From: DATDRQ01 sp035291645
GTDB lineage: Bacteria; Chloroflexota; Anaerolineae; Anaerolineales; UBA4823
Length of the DNA: 31,639 nt
Direction of reading: 5' to 3'
NCBI GenBank assembly: GCA_035291645.1
Contig: DATDRQ010000247.1
Span: 1-31,639, forward strand
The notes beneath the pieces are model-generated. The model was not told the DNA's origin and ran no database searches. It worked only from the letters and a program-made list of their open reading frames with translations. The position numbers and the translations under genes are program-made. Shown here piece after piece: positions 24,140-30,865 of this stretch (its first letter is position 1; each line of letters begins with the position of its first letter).

Positions 24140-25138
24140 ATGACGAACAAGATCACATTGACCGGGATCAAGCCTTCCGGCACCCCGCACATCGGCAACT
24201 ACCTGGGGATGATCCGCCCCGCGCTGGAGCTGGCCGAGCAATACCAGGCGCTGTACTTCATCGCCGACTACCACGCCCTGACCACCGTCAAGGATGGGGA
24301 GACTTTACGGCGGCTGAGCTACGACGTCGCGGCGACCTGGCTGGCTCTGGGACTCGACCCAGAGAAAGTGATCTTCTACCGGCAATCCGACATCCCAGAG
24401 GTGCCCGAGTTCACCTGGATCCTGTCCTGCTTCACCTCCAAAGGATTGCTCAACCGGGCGCACGCCTACAAGGCTGCCACCGACGAAAATATCGCCGCAG
24501 GCCTGCCCCCCGACGAAGGCATCAACAGCGGGCTGTTCTTCTACCCGGTGCTGATGGCAGCCGACATCCTGCTCTTCAAGACCAACTTCGTACCGGTCGG
24601 GATGGACCAGCGGCAGCACATCGAGATCACCCGCGACATCGCCATGGCTTTCAACAGCAATTACGGCGAGATCTTGACCGTGCCGGAGGCGGTGATCCGC
24701 GAGGAAGTCATGACCATCCCCGGTCTGGACGGGCGCAAGATGAGCAAGAGCTACGATAACGTCATCCCGATGTTTGCCCCGCCCAACCTGGTGCGCAAGA
24801 CGGTCATGCGCATCGTCACCGATTCACGCCGCCCGGAGGAGCCCAAGGACCCGCAGACCGACAACGTGTTCGCCATCTACCGCCATTTTGCACCAGCGGA
24901 GGATATCGCGCGCGTCCGCCAGGGCTACTTGAAAGGCGGGCTGGCATATAGCGAGATCAAGAATGAGCTCTACGAACGCCTGGAAGCCTTATTCGGCCCG
25001 GCTCGAGAGAAGTACACACACCTGATGAATGATTGGGGGTATCTGGAAAAGGTGTTGAAGCAGGGGGCTGAAAAAGCGCGCTCCATTTCTGTCCCGATGT
25101 TGGAGCGCGTCAAGGCGGCGGTGGGAACGAGCAGGTAG
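24140..25138 (+). CDS. trpS: Tryptophanyl-tRNA synthetase
   Basis: 332 residues, the normal size of bacterial TrpRS. Class I signatures are PHIGN (16-20, the HIGH motif) and KMSKS (200-204). The tryptophan-pocket and dimer regions GLFFYPVLMAADILLF and VPVGMDQRQHIEITRDIA are intact. It charges tRNA(Trp) with tryptophan in the cytoplasm. AAGGA precedes ATG 24140 by about 6 nt. No T-box leader or trp attenuator is visible upstream. Confidence 0.97.
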   Translation: MTNKITLTGIKPSGTPHIGNYLGMIRPALELAEQYQALYFIADYHALTTVKDGETLRRLSYDVAATWLALGLDPEKVIFYRQSDIPEVPEFTWILSCFTSKGLLNRAHAYKAATDENIAAGLPPDEGINSGLFFYPVLMAADILLFKTNFVPVGMDQRQHIEITRDIAMAFNSNYGEILTVPEAVIREEVMTIPGLDGRKMSKSYDNVIPMFAPPNLVRKTVMRIVTDSRRPEEPKDPQTDNVFAIYRHFAPAEDIARVRQGYLKGGLAYSEIKNELYERLEALFGPAREKYTHLMNDWGYLEKVLKQGAEKARSISVPMLERVKAAVGTSR

Positions 25139-25202
25139 TTTTTTCCGCAACCCAGAATTCTGAAATCGCAGGCTTTCCCTCGGGTAGCTGATTGGCGCCC
25201 TG

Positions 25203-25252
25203 GAGAGCTTTCAGGATTGTATAGGAAGTCCTGGGCTGCTCTCTGGTAGAAT
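25203..25252 (+). promoter_or_regulatory. Extended -10 promoter preceded by a nested dyad
   Basis: TGGTAGAAT (25244-25252) is an extended -10 element; a start near 25259 would place the c-di-GMP aptamer at the very 5' end of the transcript. Immediately upstream is a nested inverted repeat: GAGAGC (25203-25208) with GCTCTC (25238-25243), enclosing CAGGA (25212-25216) with TCCTG (25229-25233). It may be an operator or the end of the trpS transcript; no T-run follows. Confidence 0.4.
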
Positions 25253-25261
25253 GCGTTTAGT

Positions 25262-25358
25262 TCAAAAACGATAATGGCAAACCCGGCGAAAGCCGGGGAC
25301 GCAAAGCCAAGGGTCTAAGCCCGCCTCGTGCGGGGACGATCGCCAGGCCGCCGAAGTT
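25262..25358 (+). promoter_or_regulatory. Cyclic-di-GMP class I riboswitch (GEMM-I aptamer)
   Basis: The conserved GEMM-I core is all present in order. GGCAAACC (25276-25283) leads into stem P2, CCCGGC/GCCGGG, capped by a GAAA tetraloop (25282-25297). The highly conserved GACGCAAAGCC follows (25298-25308), then GGGTCTAAG (the tetraloop-receptor side) and a P3 hairpin CCCGC/GCGGG (25320-25334). GATCGCCAGGCCGCC (25338-25352) is the 3' strand that closes the aptamer. The aptamer binds cyclic di-GMP, and the first gene downstream is the TPR-PrsW protease gene at 25452. Confidence 0.92.
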
Positions 25359-25382
25359 GAGAATTCATTCCTTGTTATTTTT

Positions 25383-25409
25383 CTCAGGCCTGGCATCGCC
25401 AGGCCTGAG
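25383..25409 (+). promoter_or_regulatory. Riboswitch expression platform: 12-bp hairpin with competing pairing to the aptamer
   Basis: CTCAGGCCTGGC (25383-25394), loop ATC, and its perfect complement (25398-25409). Its 5' arm GGCCTGGC (25387-25394) can pair equally with GCCAGGCC in the 3' strand of the aptamer (25342-25349). The two structures are therefore mutually exclusive, as expected of a switch. No U-run follows, so it is not a standard intrinsic terminator. The GGGAGG ribosome-binding site lies 32 nt further on. Confidence 0.6.
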
Positions 25410-25451
25410 CCGGTTAATGGGTTGGGGCAAGCGGAGTGCGGGGAGGATTTG

Positions 25452-27146
25452 ATGACAAGATCATTTCTAACGCGGCTGATTTACAAGAGCCCATCCTGGT
25501 TCGTCTTCACCTTCGGCCTGCTGCTCCTGTTCGGGGTCAACCGCTATGCACGGCAGTCGCTGCCGGAGAACCCGGTGCAGCGGATCCATGCGTTGAAAGA
25601 AGCGGGGCTGGGGGTGGAGGCCGAGCAGTTCTACGAGCAGCTGCTGGCGGAAAAACCGCTCGATCTGGACCTGAACTACGATTACCTGCAGAACCATTTC
25701 CAGATCGTTCCCGGCAAGGGTGCCACCCGGGACGATGATAAGGTCATCGCCCGCTATGAAGGGCTGGCCTCCCAACCTGCTTCGGCCGATACCGGCTGGT
25801 ATGGGCGCGGGTTGATCCATCTCAAGCTCAAGGAATACGAAGGGGCGTTGAGCGCATTTCAGAAGGTATCCAACCGGGATCTCAAGTACCTGAACGTTTC
25901 CCTGGGTCAGATCTATCTGGAACAAGGGGATTCTGCCAGGGCGGAACACTCCTTCCAGCGTGAGATCTCCTTTCAGGGCAACCTGCGCGAGGCCGTTCCT
26001 GCCCTGGCGAAGATGTACCTGGATCAAAACCGGATCGCGGACCTGGAAAACCTTGCCCAGAATCCGGAAACCGGCAAGTACGTCGACCAGGGAATCCGGC
26101 GCAGCCTGGCTTATATTAATGGTAATTGGGCTACCTACCTGCAGCTGGTGGTGGTGAGGCCTTACCAGGCCGTAACGATGGAAGCCGGGCTGAGCGCCTT
26201 GATCATCTGCCTGGTGTGGATGCTCTTCCTGCGCCGGGTGGAAGTCTTTCACCAGAAGCCGTTTTATTTGACCCTGCTGCTGCTCGTCCTGGGTTCGCTG
26301 AGCGCCAATCTGTCCCTGGTGCTGGGTCAGCTGCTCAAGCAGGTCTTTCCGGCCCTGGAGGGCGGGCAGAAGATGTGGCAGCTGGTCAACAGCATCGTCC
26401 ACATCGGGGTCATCGAAGAAGTCGCCAAGCTCCTGCCGGTGCTGGCGGTGGTGCTTTTCGCCCGGCGGGCGAGGGAGCCTTTCGACCTGATCGTCTTCGG
26501 CAGCCTGTCTGCCCTGGGTTTTGCCACCATCGAGAACGCTCTATATTTCACCTATGGAGGATTAGGACTGGTGGCGCCGCGCTTCTTGTACTCCTCGGTC
26601 ATGCACATCGCCATGACCAGTATAGCCTGTTATTTCTGGGCGCGGGCGCGCTATATCCGGCCCGGCAATCAGGCTCTGGCCCTGCTGGCCGGATTGCTGC
26701 TCGCCGCCACCCTCCACGGCTTCTTCGATTTCTTCCTGATGGGCGCGCTCTCGAAGCTGACCGCGCTGAGCTTCGCCCTGACCGTGATCCTGGCGCGCGA
26801 GTACCACCGCATGCTGCGCAACACGCTGAATTTCTCGCCTCACTTCAGCGAACAGCTGGCCGGTTCCTGCCGCCTGAAGAACTTCGAGCTGTTCTTCTCC
26901 GCCACCCTGGTCTCGCTGACTATCGTCTACCTGTATTACAACTTCGATTTCTCCACCGACATCGCCAACAAACAGCTGCTGCACTCCAGCCTGACCTCGC
27001 TGCCGGCCTTCATCGCCGTTTTCGGCTCGCTGGGCAAGCTCAGCCTGGAGAGGGGACAGCTGCTGCCGCTGAACGTCTTCAAGACGCCCCGGGGGCGCCG
27101 CTCGATCGGCGCACTGCCCCTCACCGAGCTCAGCCGGGCAGTTTAA
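25452..27146 (+). CDS. PrsW-family intramembrane protease with N-terminal TPR region
   Basis: 564 residues from ATG 25452; an in-frame TTG lies at 25422, but GGGAGG (25441-25446) fits the ATG. One N-terminal helix (about 16-33) precedes a region of about 200 residues with TPR-like helical repeats (about 112-200, e.g. GWYGRGLIHLKLKEYEGAL), predicted outside the cytoplasm. From 240 on are about eight membrane helices with the PrsW (M82) motifs: IEEVAKLLP (E322, E323, K326), GFATIEN (F357, E361), H385 in SSVMHIA and HGFFD (H422, D426). PrsW proteases cut membrane proteins such as anti-sigma factors (known for B. subtilis RsiW). Its target here is unknown. Transcription is under a c-di-GMP riboswitch, which is an unusual link. 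Confidence 0.88.
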   Translation: MTRSFLTRLIYKSPSWFVFTFGLLLLFGVNRYARQSLPENPVQRIHALKEAGLGVEAEQFYEQLLAEKPLDLDLNYDYLQNHFQIVPGKGATRDDDKVIARYEGLASQPASADTGWYGRGLIHLKLKEYEGALSAFQKVSNRDLKYLNVSLGQIYLEQGDSARAEHSFQREISFQGNLREAVPALAKMYLDQNRIADLENLAQNPETGKYVDQGIRRSLAYINGNWATYLQLVVVRPYQAVTMEAGLSALIICLVWMLFLRRVEVFHQKPFYLTLLLLVLGSLSANLSLVLGQLLKQVFPALEGGQKMWQLVNSIVHIGVIEEVAKLLPVLAVVLFARRAREPFDLIVFGSLSALGFATIENALYFTYGGLGLVAPRFLYSSVMHIAMTSIACYFWARARYIRPGNQALALLAGLLLAATLHGFFDFFLMGALSKLTALSFALTVILAREYHRMLRNTLNFSPHFSEQLAGSCRLKNFELFFSATLVSLTIVYLYYNFDFSTDIANKQLLHSSLTSLPAFIAVFGSLGKLSLERGQLLPLNVFKTPRGRRSIGALPLTELSRAV

Positions 27147-27165
27147 CCCCTCATTTAGAGCGAAA

Positions 27166-27208
27166 AAGCGGGGTTTTGGTCGGCCTCGAGCCGACATAAA
27201 CCCCGCTT
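27166..27208 (-). terminator. Bidirectional hairpin terminator
   Basis: AAGCGGGGTTT (27166-27176) pairs with AAACCCCGCTT (27198-27208), and inside it GTCGGC (27179-27184) pairs with GCCGAC (27190-27195). On the minus strand the stem ends in CGCTTTTTCG, a good U-run for the helical-protein gene. On the plus strand the stem is followed by ATAATTT, a weaker end for the PrsW gene 20 bp upstream. Confidence 0.75.
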
Positions 27209-27259
27209 ATAATTTCTCCCGCCACCTTGAGGCGGTGGGTCACGGTGGGGGTGGAGTGC

Positions 27260-27799
27260 TCACATCGTCCCGCTGCCGAGCATAGAGCGGATCATGGTCG
27301 CCAGCATGGCCGATTCGTCCAGGTCGATCTCATGGGTCGATTCCCGGAACCGTTCGTAGCGTTCCTTCTCTTCCAGGTAGAAGGTGATGTCGGATACGAC
27401 CCGCCCGGCGTCGATGCACAGCGCCTGGAGCTCCAGCATGCCTTCCAGGGATTTGTCGCCGCTGCCCTTCAGCTGCTCGATCTCGGCAACCAGGCGCTTC
27501 AGTTCGCCCATCCAGCTGTTGAAGTCGGTCTCTTCCTTCAGATAGTACTTCGCCCGGCCCACGATCAGCATCTCCAAAGCCGCGTACTCCTCGCCGGAGA
27601 GCGGATCGCCGGCTTCCAGCTTGCGCAGGACCGAGCCGTATTGCGCGATCGCCTCCTGCTGGAACTCTTCGCGCGCCTGGTTCTGGAGCAAGTTGATCAC
27701 CAGATCCAGCTGTTGAAAGTGCGCCGCGCTCTGCGTTGAGTAACTCTGCTCAGAAACCTGCGATAGCTTGTCGATCTGTGCTTCTATCTTCGAATTCAT
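27260..27799 (-). CDS. Unrecognised all-helical 179-residue protein
   Basis: No known family is recognised. The protein is acidic and predicted almost entirely helical, with coiled-coil-like stretches (QLDLVINLLQNQAREEFQQE and the LKRLVAEIEQLKG region). It has no signal peptide, membrane helix or Cys-rich motif; there is one Cys in LQALCIDAG. ATG 27799 is preceded at 5 nt by AGGAGGA, the nearest of six tandem copies of a 13-bp repeat each holding a perfect Shine-Dalgarno. The stop of a nine-codon mini-ORF (TAG) abuts the ATG. A promoter about 120 bp upstream and a strong terminator downstream suggest a monocistronic gene with deliberate translational tuning. Confidence 0.8.
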   Translation of the reverse strand: MNSKIEAQIDKLSQVSEQSYSTQSAAHFQQLDLVINLLQNQAREEFQQEAIAQYGSVLRKLEAGDPLSGEEYAALEMLIVGRAKYYLKEETDFNSWMGELKRLVAEIEQLKGSGDKSLEGMLELQALCIDAGRVVSDITFYLEEKERYERFRESTHEIDLDESAMLATMIRSMLGSGTM

Positions 27800-27801
27800 C
27801 T

Positions 27802-27879
27802 ACGTCCTCCTGACGCGTCCTCCTGACATGTCCTCCTGACACGTCCTCCTGACACGTCCTCCTGACACGTCCTCCTGAT
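27802..27879 (-). repeat. Six tandem 13-bp repeats, each a Shine-Dalgarno sequence
   Basis: Six head-to-tail copies of ACGTCCTCCTGAC (27802-27814, 27815-27827, 27828-27840, 27841-27853, 27854-27866, 27867-27879) with single changes in copies 2, 3 and 6. On the minus strand every copy reads GTCAGGAGGACGT, so AGGAGG recurs every 13 nt up to the start codon at 27799. Copy 3 creates an ATG (27829-27827) that opens a nine-codon frame ending in TAG immediately before the gene's ATG. Confidence 0.9.
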
Positions 27880-27918
27880 CCGGTTATGTGGAGAGGGTAG
27901 ATACTCTCTTCCGTCCTT

Positions 27919-27947
27919 ATTATATCCCTGCCGGGTACTGCGAGCAA
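27919..27947 (-). promoter_or_regulatory. Promoter for the helical-protein gene
   Basis: On the minus strand, TTGCTC (27947-27942), a 17-bp spacer and a perfect TATAAT (27924-27919). The predicted start near 27912 gives a leader of about 112 nt that contains all six Shine-Dalgarno repeats. Confidence 0.6.
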
Positions 27948-28068
27948 AACACCCCACCTTATGTTCTTGTTAGGCCGCCAGTTCACCGGTTTTTATCTGA
28001 CGGAAGGCATAATCGAGTAAAATCGGGACGGTCTTCCGGATTCGTTCTCTCAATGAGGAGGCGGCGAT

Positions 28069-29169
28069 ATGGCGAGGAAGGAAATCGGTATTGTCGAGCT
28101 GCGCTGGACCTGTCCGAACTGTTCGGGGGTGAACCCGGGCCAGGCACGCGTGTGCGGCAACTGCGGCGCCCCGATGCCGAAGGACGTCAAGTTCGAGCAG
28201 GCCGCTCGCCAGGAACTGATCGCCGATGAGAAGGTCAAAGCCGAGGCTAAAGCCGGCGCGGATATCCACTGCCCGTACTGCGGGACGCGCAACCCCGCCG
28301 GGGCAAAGATCTGCAGCCAGTGCAGCGGCGATCTGAGCGAGGCGGCCGTCCGGGAGGCTGGGCAGGTGGTGGGGGCTTTCTCCATCAGCGCGGCTGTGAC
28401 CATCAACTGCCCGCGTTGCGGAGCTGAGAACCTGGATACCGCCCTTGCCTGCGCCCAGTGCGGCAGCAGCTTGAAGATCGGAGCCCCGCAACCGGCCCAT
28501 GCGGTTAGCCCGGCGGCGAGCTTACCTAAAAAAGCTAATCCACTCCTGTGGGCAGGTATCGCCGCAGCCGTTCTGCTGGTCTGCGGCGTGATCGGTTACC
28601 TGGTCTTGCTCGCCACCAGGACCGAAGCGGCCAGCGGGGTGGTCGCCGCGGCGCGTTGGGAGCGGTCCATCCCTATCGAGGCCCTCGTCCCGGTGGAGTA
28701 CGACGATTGGCAAGACGAGATCCCGGCCGGCGCGGCGATCGGCAGCTGCACGGAAGACCTGCGCTCCGTACAGGACGCGCCCGCCCCAAACGCGGTGGAG
28801 GTATGCGGCACACCTTACACCATCGATACCGGCAGCGGCCTGGGTCAGGTGGTCCAGGACTGCCAGTACGAGGTCTACGACCTGCGTTGTTCCTATACCG
28901 TCGAGGAGTGGCGCCAGGTGGATACCGAAACCCTGAGCGGGGAGGACGCCGCCCCGGTTTGGCCCGAACCGCTCCTGGAAGGGGAGCAGCGCATCGGGTC
29001 GGGGCGGGAGGAGACCTACACCCTCACCTTTACCTCGGGCGGCGAGACGTATACCTACACCACCAGCGATTTCGGCCTCTTCCAGCAGGCCCGCCCCGGC
29101 AGCCAGTGGCGGCTGAATATCAATACCTTTGGCAGCCTGGTATCTATTGAACCCGAGGCGAGACCCTAG
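28069..29169 (+). CDS. Triple zinc-ribbon, single-pass membrane protein
   Basis: 366 residues. Three four-cysteine zinc ribbons occur in series: CPNC...CGNC (15-33), CPYC...CSQC (about 68-84) and CPRC...CAQC (about 114-131). They are separated by a charged helix (about 40-65) and a short spacer, and are followed by a single membrane helix (PLLWAGIAAAVLLVCGVIGY, about 158-180). The remaining 185 residues are predicted outside the cell. They contain a four-Cys pattern (SCTEDL, EVCGTPY, DCQYEVYDLRCSY) that may form two disulfides. GAGGAGG lies 10 nt before ATG 28069. The layout suggests a cytoplasmic interaction module tethered to an extracytoplasmic sensor or structural domain; no function is known to me. 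Confidence 0.8.
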   Translation: MARKEIGIVELRWTCPNCSGVNPGQARVCGNCGAPMPKDVKFEQAARQELIADEKVKAEAKAGADIHCPYCGTRNPAGAKICSQCSGDLSEAAVREAGQVVGAFSISAAVTINCPRCGAENLDTALACAQCGSSLKIGAPQPAHAVSPAASLPKKANPLLWAGIAAAVLLVCGVIGYLVLLATRTEAASGVVAAARWERSIPIEALVPVEYDDWQDEIPAGAAIGSCTEDLRSVQDAPAPNAVEVCGTPYTIDTGSGLGQVVQDCQYEVYDLRCSYTVEEWRQVDTETLSGEDAAPVWPEPLLEGEQRIGSGREETYTLTFTSGGETYTYTTSDFGLFQQARPGSQWRLNINTFGSLVSIEPEARP

Positions 29170-29921
29170 ATCGGGCCGGGTAGCAGCTGCTCCAGGCGGG
29201 CGACCATCCGCTCGTAGTGCGAGCCTTTCCAGTAGACCTGCCCGCAGGCGGGACAGCGGTGGAATTCGTCATAATACAGCTGCGTGAGCGGCTTCAGCTT
29301 TTCCAGGATTTCTGATTTTTCGACCGCTTGCAGCGGTGTGTTGCAGCGCAGGCAGCGGTGGAAAGGGTGGATGTGCTCTGCCAGGGCGAAGCGTTCCAGG
29401 ACCTCCGTGATCTGCTCGCCGGGCGCAAGCGAGCGCAGGCAGTACCCGTAGCGCACTATCTTGCGCATCAGCAGGCGCCGGTCGCGGCTCAGCAGGATGC
29501 GCTCTCCAGATGCGGCGATCTGGGCCAGGTATTCGTCCTGGTAGTCGTTGCGGTACAGGCAGTCGAAGCCCAGCATGCGCAGCAGGGCCGCCAGCCTGCC
29601 CAGGTGGTTGTCGAGCAGGAAGCGCGGCTCGATGGTCAGGCGCCCATCCCGGTGCAGGCCGGACAGCTCGTCCAGCCCGGGGGAGGCCGGGAAGACCTCG
29701 ATCAGGTCGCCGTCCTGCGGGAGATAGCTGAAATCGATCCGCTCTCCGCCCGCCCGCAGCTGCCCGACTTCCGTGTGCGGCACCCCGTGCGCTTCGAGCA
29801 GATGCTTTACGGCAGGTCTATCCCGGAACGAGAGTGCCAGCTGACCGCTGCGTTTGGAGGTCGGCAGGAAAACGACCAGCCGTCCTAAGAGATGTAACCT
29901 GATCGAACCTTCCGAAGCCAT
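29166..29921 (-). CDS. Ub-like + Mut7-C PIN-fold RNase domain protein
   Basis: 251 residues. Residues 1-80 form a ubiquitin-like/MoaD-ThiS-type beta-grasp domain (LPQDGDLIEVFPA). Residues about 95-170 match the PIN-fold Mut7-C RNase domain, with PRFLLDNHLGRLAALLRMLG and ERILLSRDRRLL carrying the Asp residues expected for metal-dependent RNA cleavage. The C-terminus has a zinc ribbon, CLRCNTPL and CPACGQVYWKGSHY. This Ub-Mut7C layout is known in bacteria, but its RNA substrate is not established. Its 3' end overlaps the convergent zinc-ribbon gene by 4 bp. A TATAAT box lies only 9 nt before the ATG, so the mRNA is probably leaderless. Confidence 0.87.
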   Translation of the reverse strand: MASEGSIRLHLLGRLVVFLPTSKRSGQLALSFRDRPAVKHLLEAHGVPHTEVGQLRAGGERIDFSYLPQDGDLIEVFPASPGLDELSGLHRDGRLTIEPRFLLDNHLGRLAALLRMLGFDCLYRNDYQDEYLAQIAASGERILLSRDRRLLMRKIVRYGYCLRSLAPGEQITEVLERFALAEHIHPFHRCLRCNTPLQAVEKSEILEKLKPLTQLYYDEFHRCPACGQVYWKGSHYERMVARLEQLLPGPI

Positions 29922-29930
29922 CAGGGTGGA

Positions 29931-29936
29931 ATTATA
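29931..29936 (-). promoter_or_regulatory. -10 box TATAAT 9 nt before the Mut7-C gene start
   Basis: Minus-strand TATAAT (29936-29931) ends 9 nt before ATG 29921, and no Shine-Dalgarno lies between. The RNA would begin about 3 nt from the start codon. This repeats the arrangement at 452-468. Confidence 0.5.
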
Positions 29937-29976
29937 GCCCGATCGGCTGGATTCCTTGCTTTTCAGGAGGATTAGC

Positions 29977-30681
29977 TTGTCTCAACCTCGTATCGTGGTG
30001 TTGATCTGCGCCGACCAGGAGTGGCGCGCCGTGCGCGCCCGTTTCTCCGAGGCTTCTGTCGAGCCAACCCCCTTCGGCGAGTGCTTCCAGGCCGCCCTGC
30101 CGGGGAATCTAACTCGGAGACAGGCCCTGTTCTTCCACGGCGGCTGGGGTAAGATCGCCGCGGCCGCCGCGACCCAGTACGCCATTGACCGCTGGGCGCC
30201 GGACCTGCTGATCAACCTGGGCACCTGCGGCGGGTTCGAGGGCGAGATCGAGCGCGGCGCGGTCGTCCTGGCCGAGCGCACCCTGGTCTACGACATCTTC
30301 GAGCAGATGGGGGATGCCGAAGCGCATATCGCCCACTACACCACCGCGATCGACCTGTCCTGGCTGCGCCAGCCTTACCCGCATCCGGTGCGGCGCGGCC
30401 TGCTCGTCTCCGCCGACCGCGACCTGCTGCCTGGGGACATTGCCATGCTCAAGGAACGTTACGGGGCATTTGCCGGCGACTGGGAATCGGGAGCCATCGC
30501 CTGGGTGGCGGCCCGCAGCCACACGCCCTGCCTGATCCTTCGCACCGTTACCGACCTGGTGGGCGTGCGCGGCGGGGAGGCGTATGGTAGCTTGGATTAC
30601 TTCACCGAAGCGGCGGAGGGGGCGATGCGACGGTTGATCGAGTACCTGCCGGAGTGGGTGGAGGGTTGGGGGAAATATTAA
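29977..30681 (+). CDS. Nucleoside phosphorylase/MTA-SAH nucleosidase family protein
   Basis: 234 residues from TTG 29977, chosen because a perfect AGGAGG (29965-29970) ends 6 nt before it. The PNP/UDP-phosphorylase fold is shown by INLGTCGGFEGEIERGAVVLAE, where MTAN-type enzymes have the GxxGG loop; by LLVSADRDLL; and by DWESGAIAWVA, which corresponds to the MES-x-A ribose-binding segment with the Glu kept. Family members cleave or phosphorolyse the glycosidic bond of nucleosides such as 5'-methylthioadenosine or S-adenosylhomocysteine. The exact substrate is uncertain because the Met of the MES motif is replaced by Trp. It is divergent from the Mut7-C gene (55 bp apart). Confidence 0.8.
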   Translation: MSQPRIVVLICADQEWRAVRARFSEASVEPTPFGECFQAALPGNLTRRQALFFHGGWGKIAAAAATQYAIDRWAPDLLINLGTCGGFEGEIERGAVVLAERTLVYDIFEQMGDAEAHIAHYTTAIDLSWLRQPYPHPVRRGLLVSADRDLLPGDIAMLKERYGAFAGDWESGAIAWVAARSHTPCLILRTVTDLVGVRGGEAYGSLDYFTEAAEGAMRRLIEYLPEWVEGWGKY

Positions 30682-30865
30682 TTCTACAAAATATCTCAAG
30701 AATGGCTTATGGTGGTTTTTTTTCGGCCGCGATCCAGCAAAAAAGACCGCCTTCCCCCTGTTTTTGGGATGACTCCTAATTATTTTAGCACTTATATATC
30801 CCCATACCTGCTAAACATGCTTGAGGTGTGCTATCTTCGGGAAGTTGCCATTGGAGATTCTCATC

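Noticed and set aside
25383..25409. Intrinsic terminator for the riboswitch
   Set aside because: The stem is strong but neither strand has a U-run after it; kept only as an expression-platform hairpin.
27802..27879. Possible CRISPR array
   Set aside because: Units are 13 bp with no spacers; each is a Shine-Dalgarno sequence in front of a start codon.
27750..27986. 78-codon minus-strand frame through the Shine-Dalgarno repeats
   Set aside because: Its C-terminal part is simply the 13-bp repeat translated in shifting frames (RRT, QED); it also runs into the real gene out of frame.
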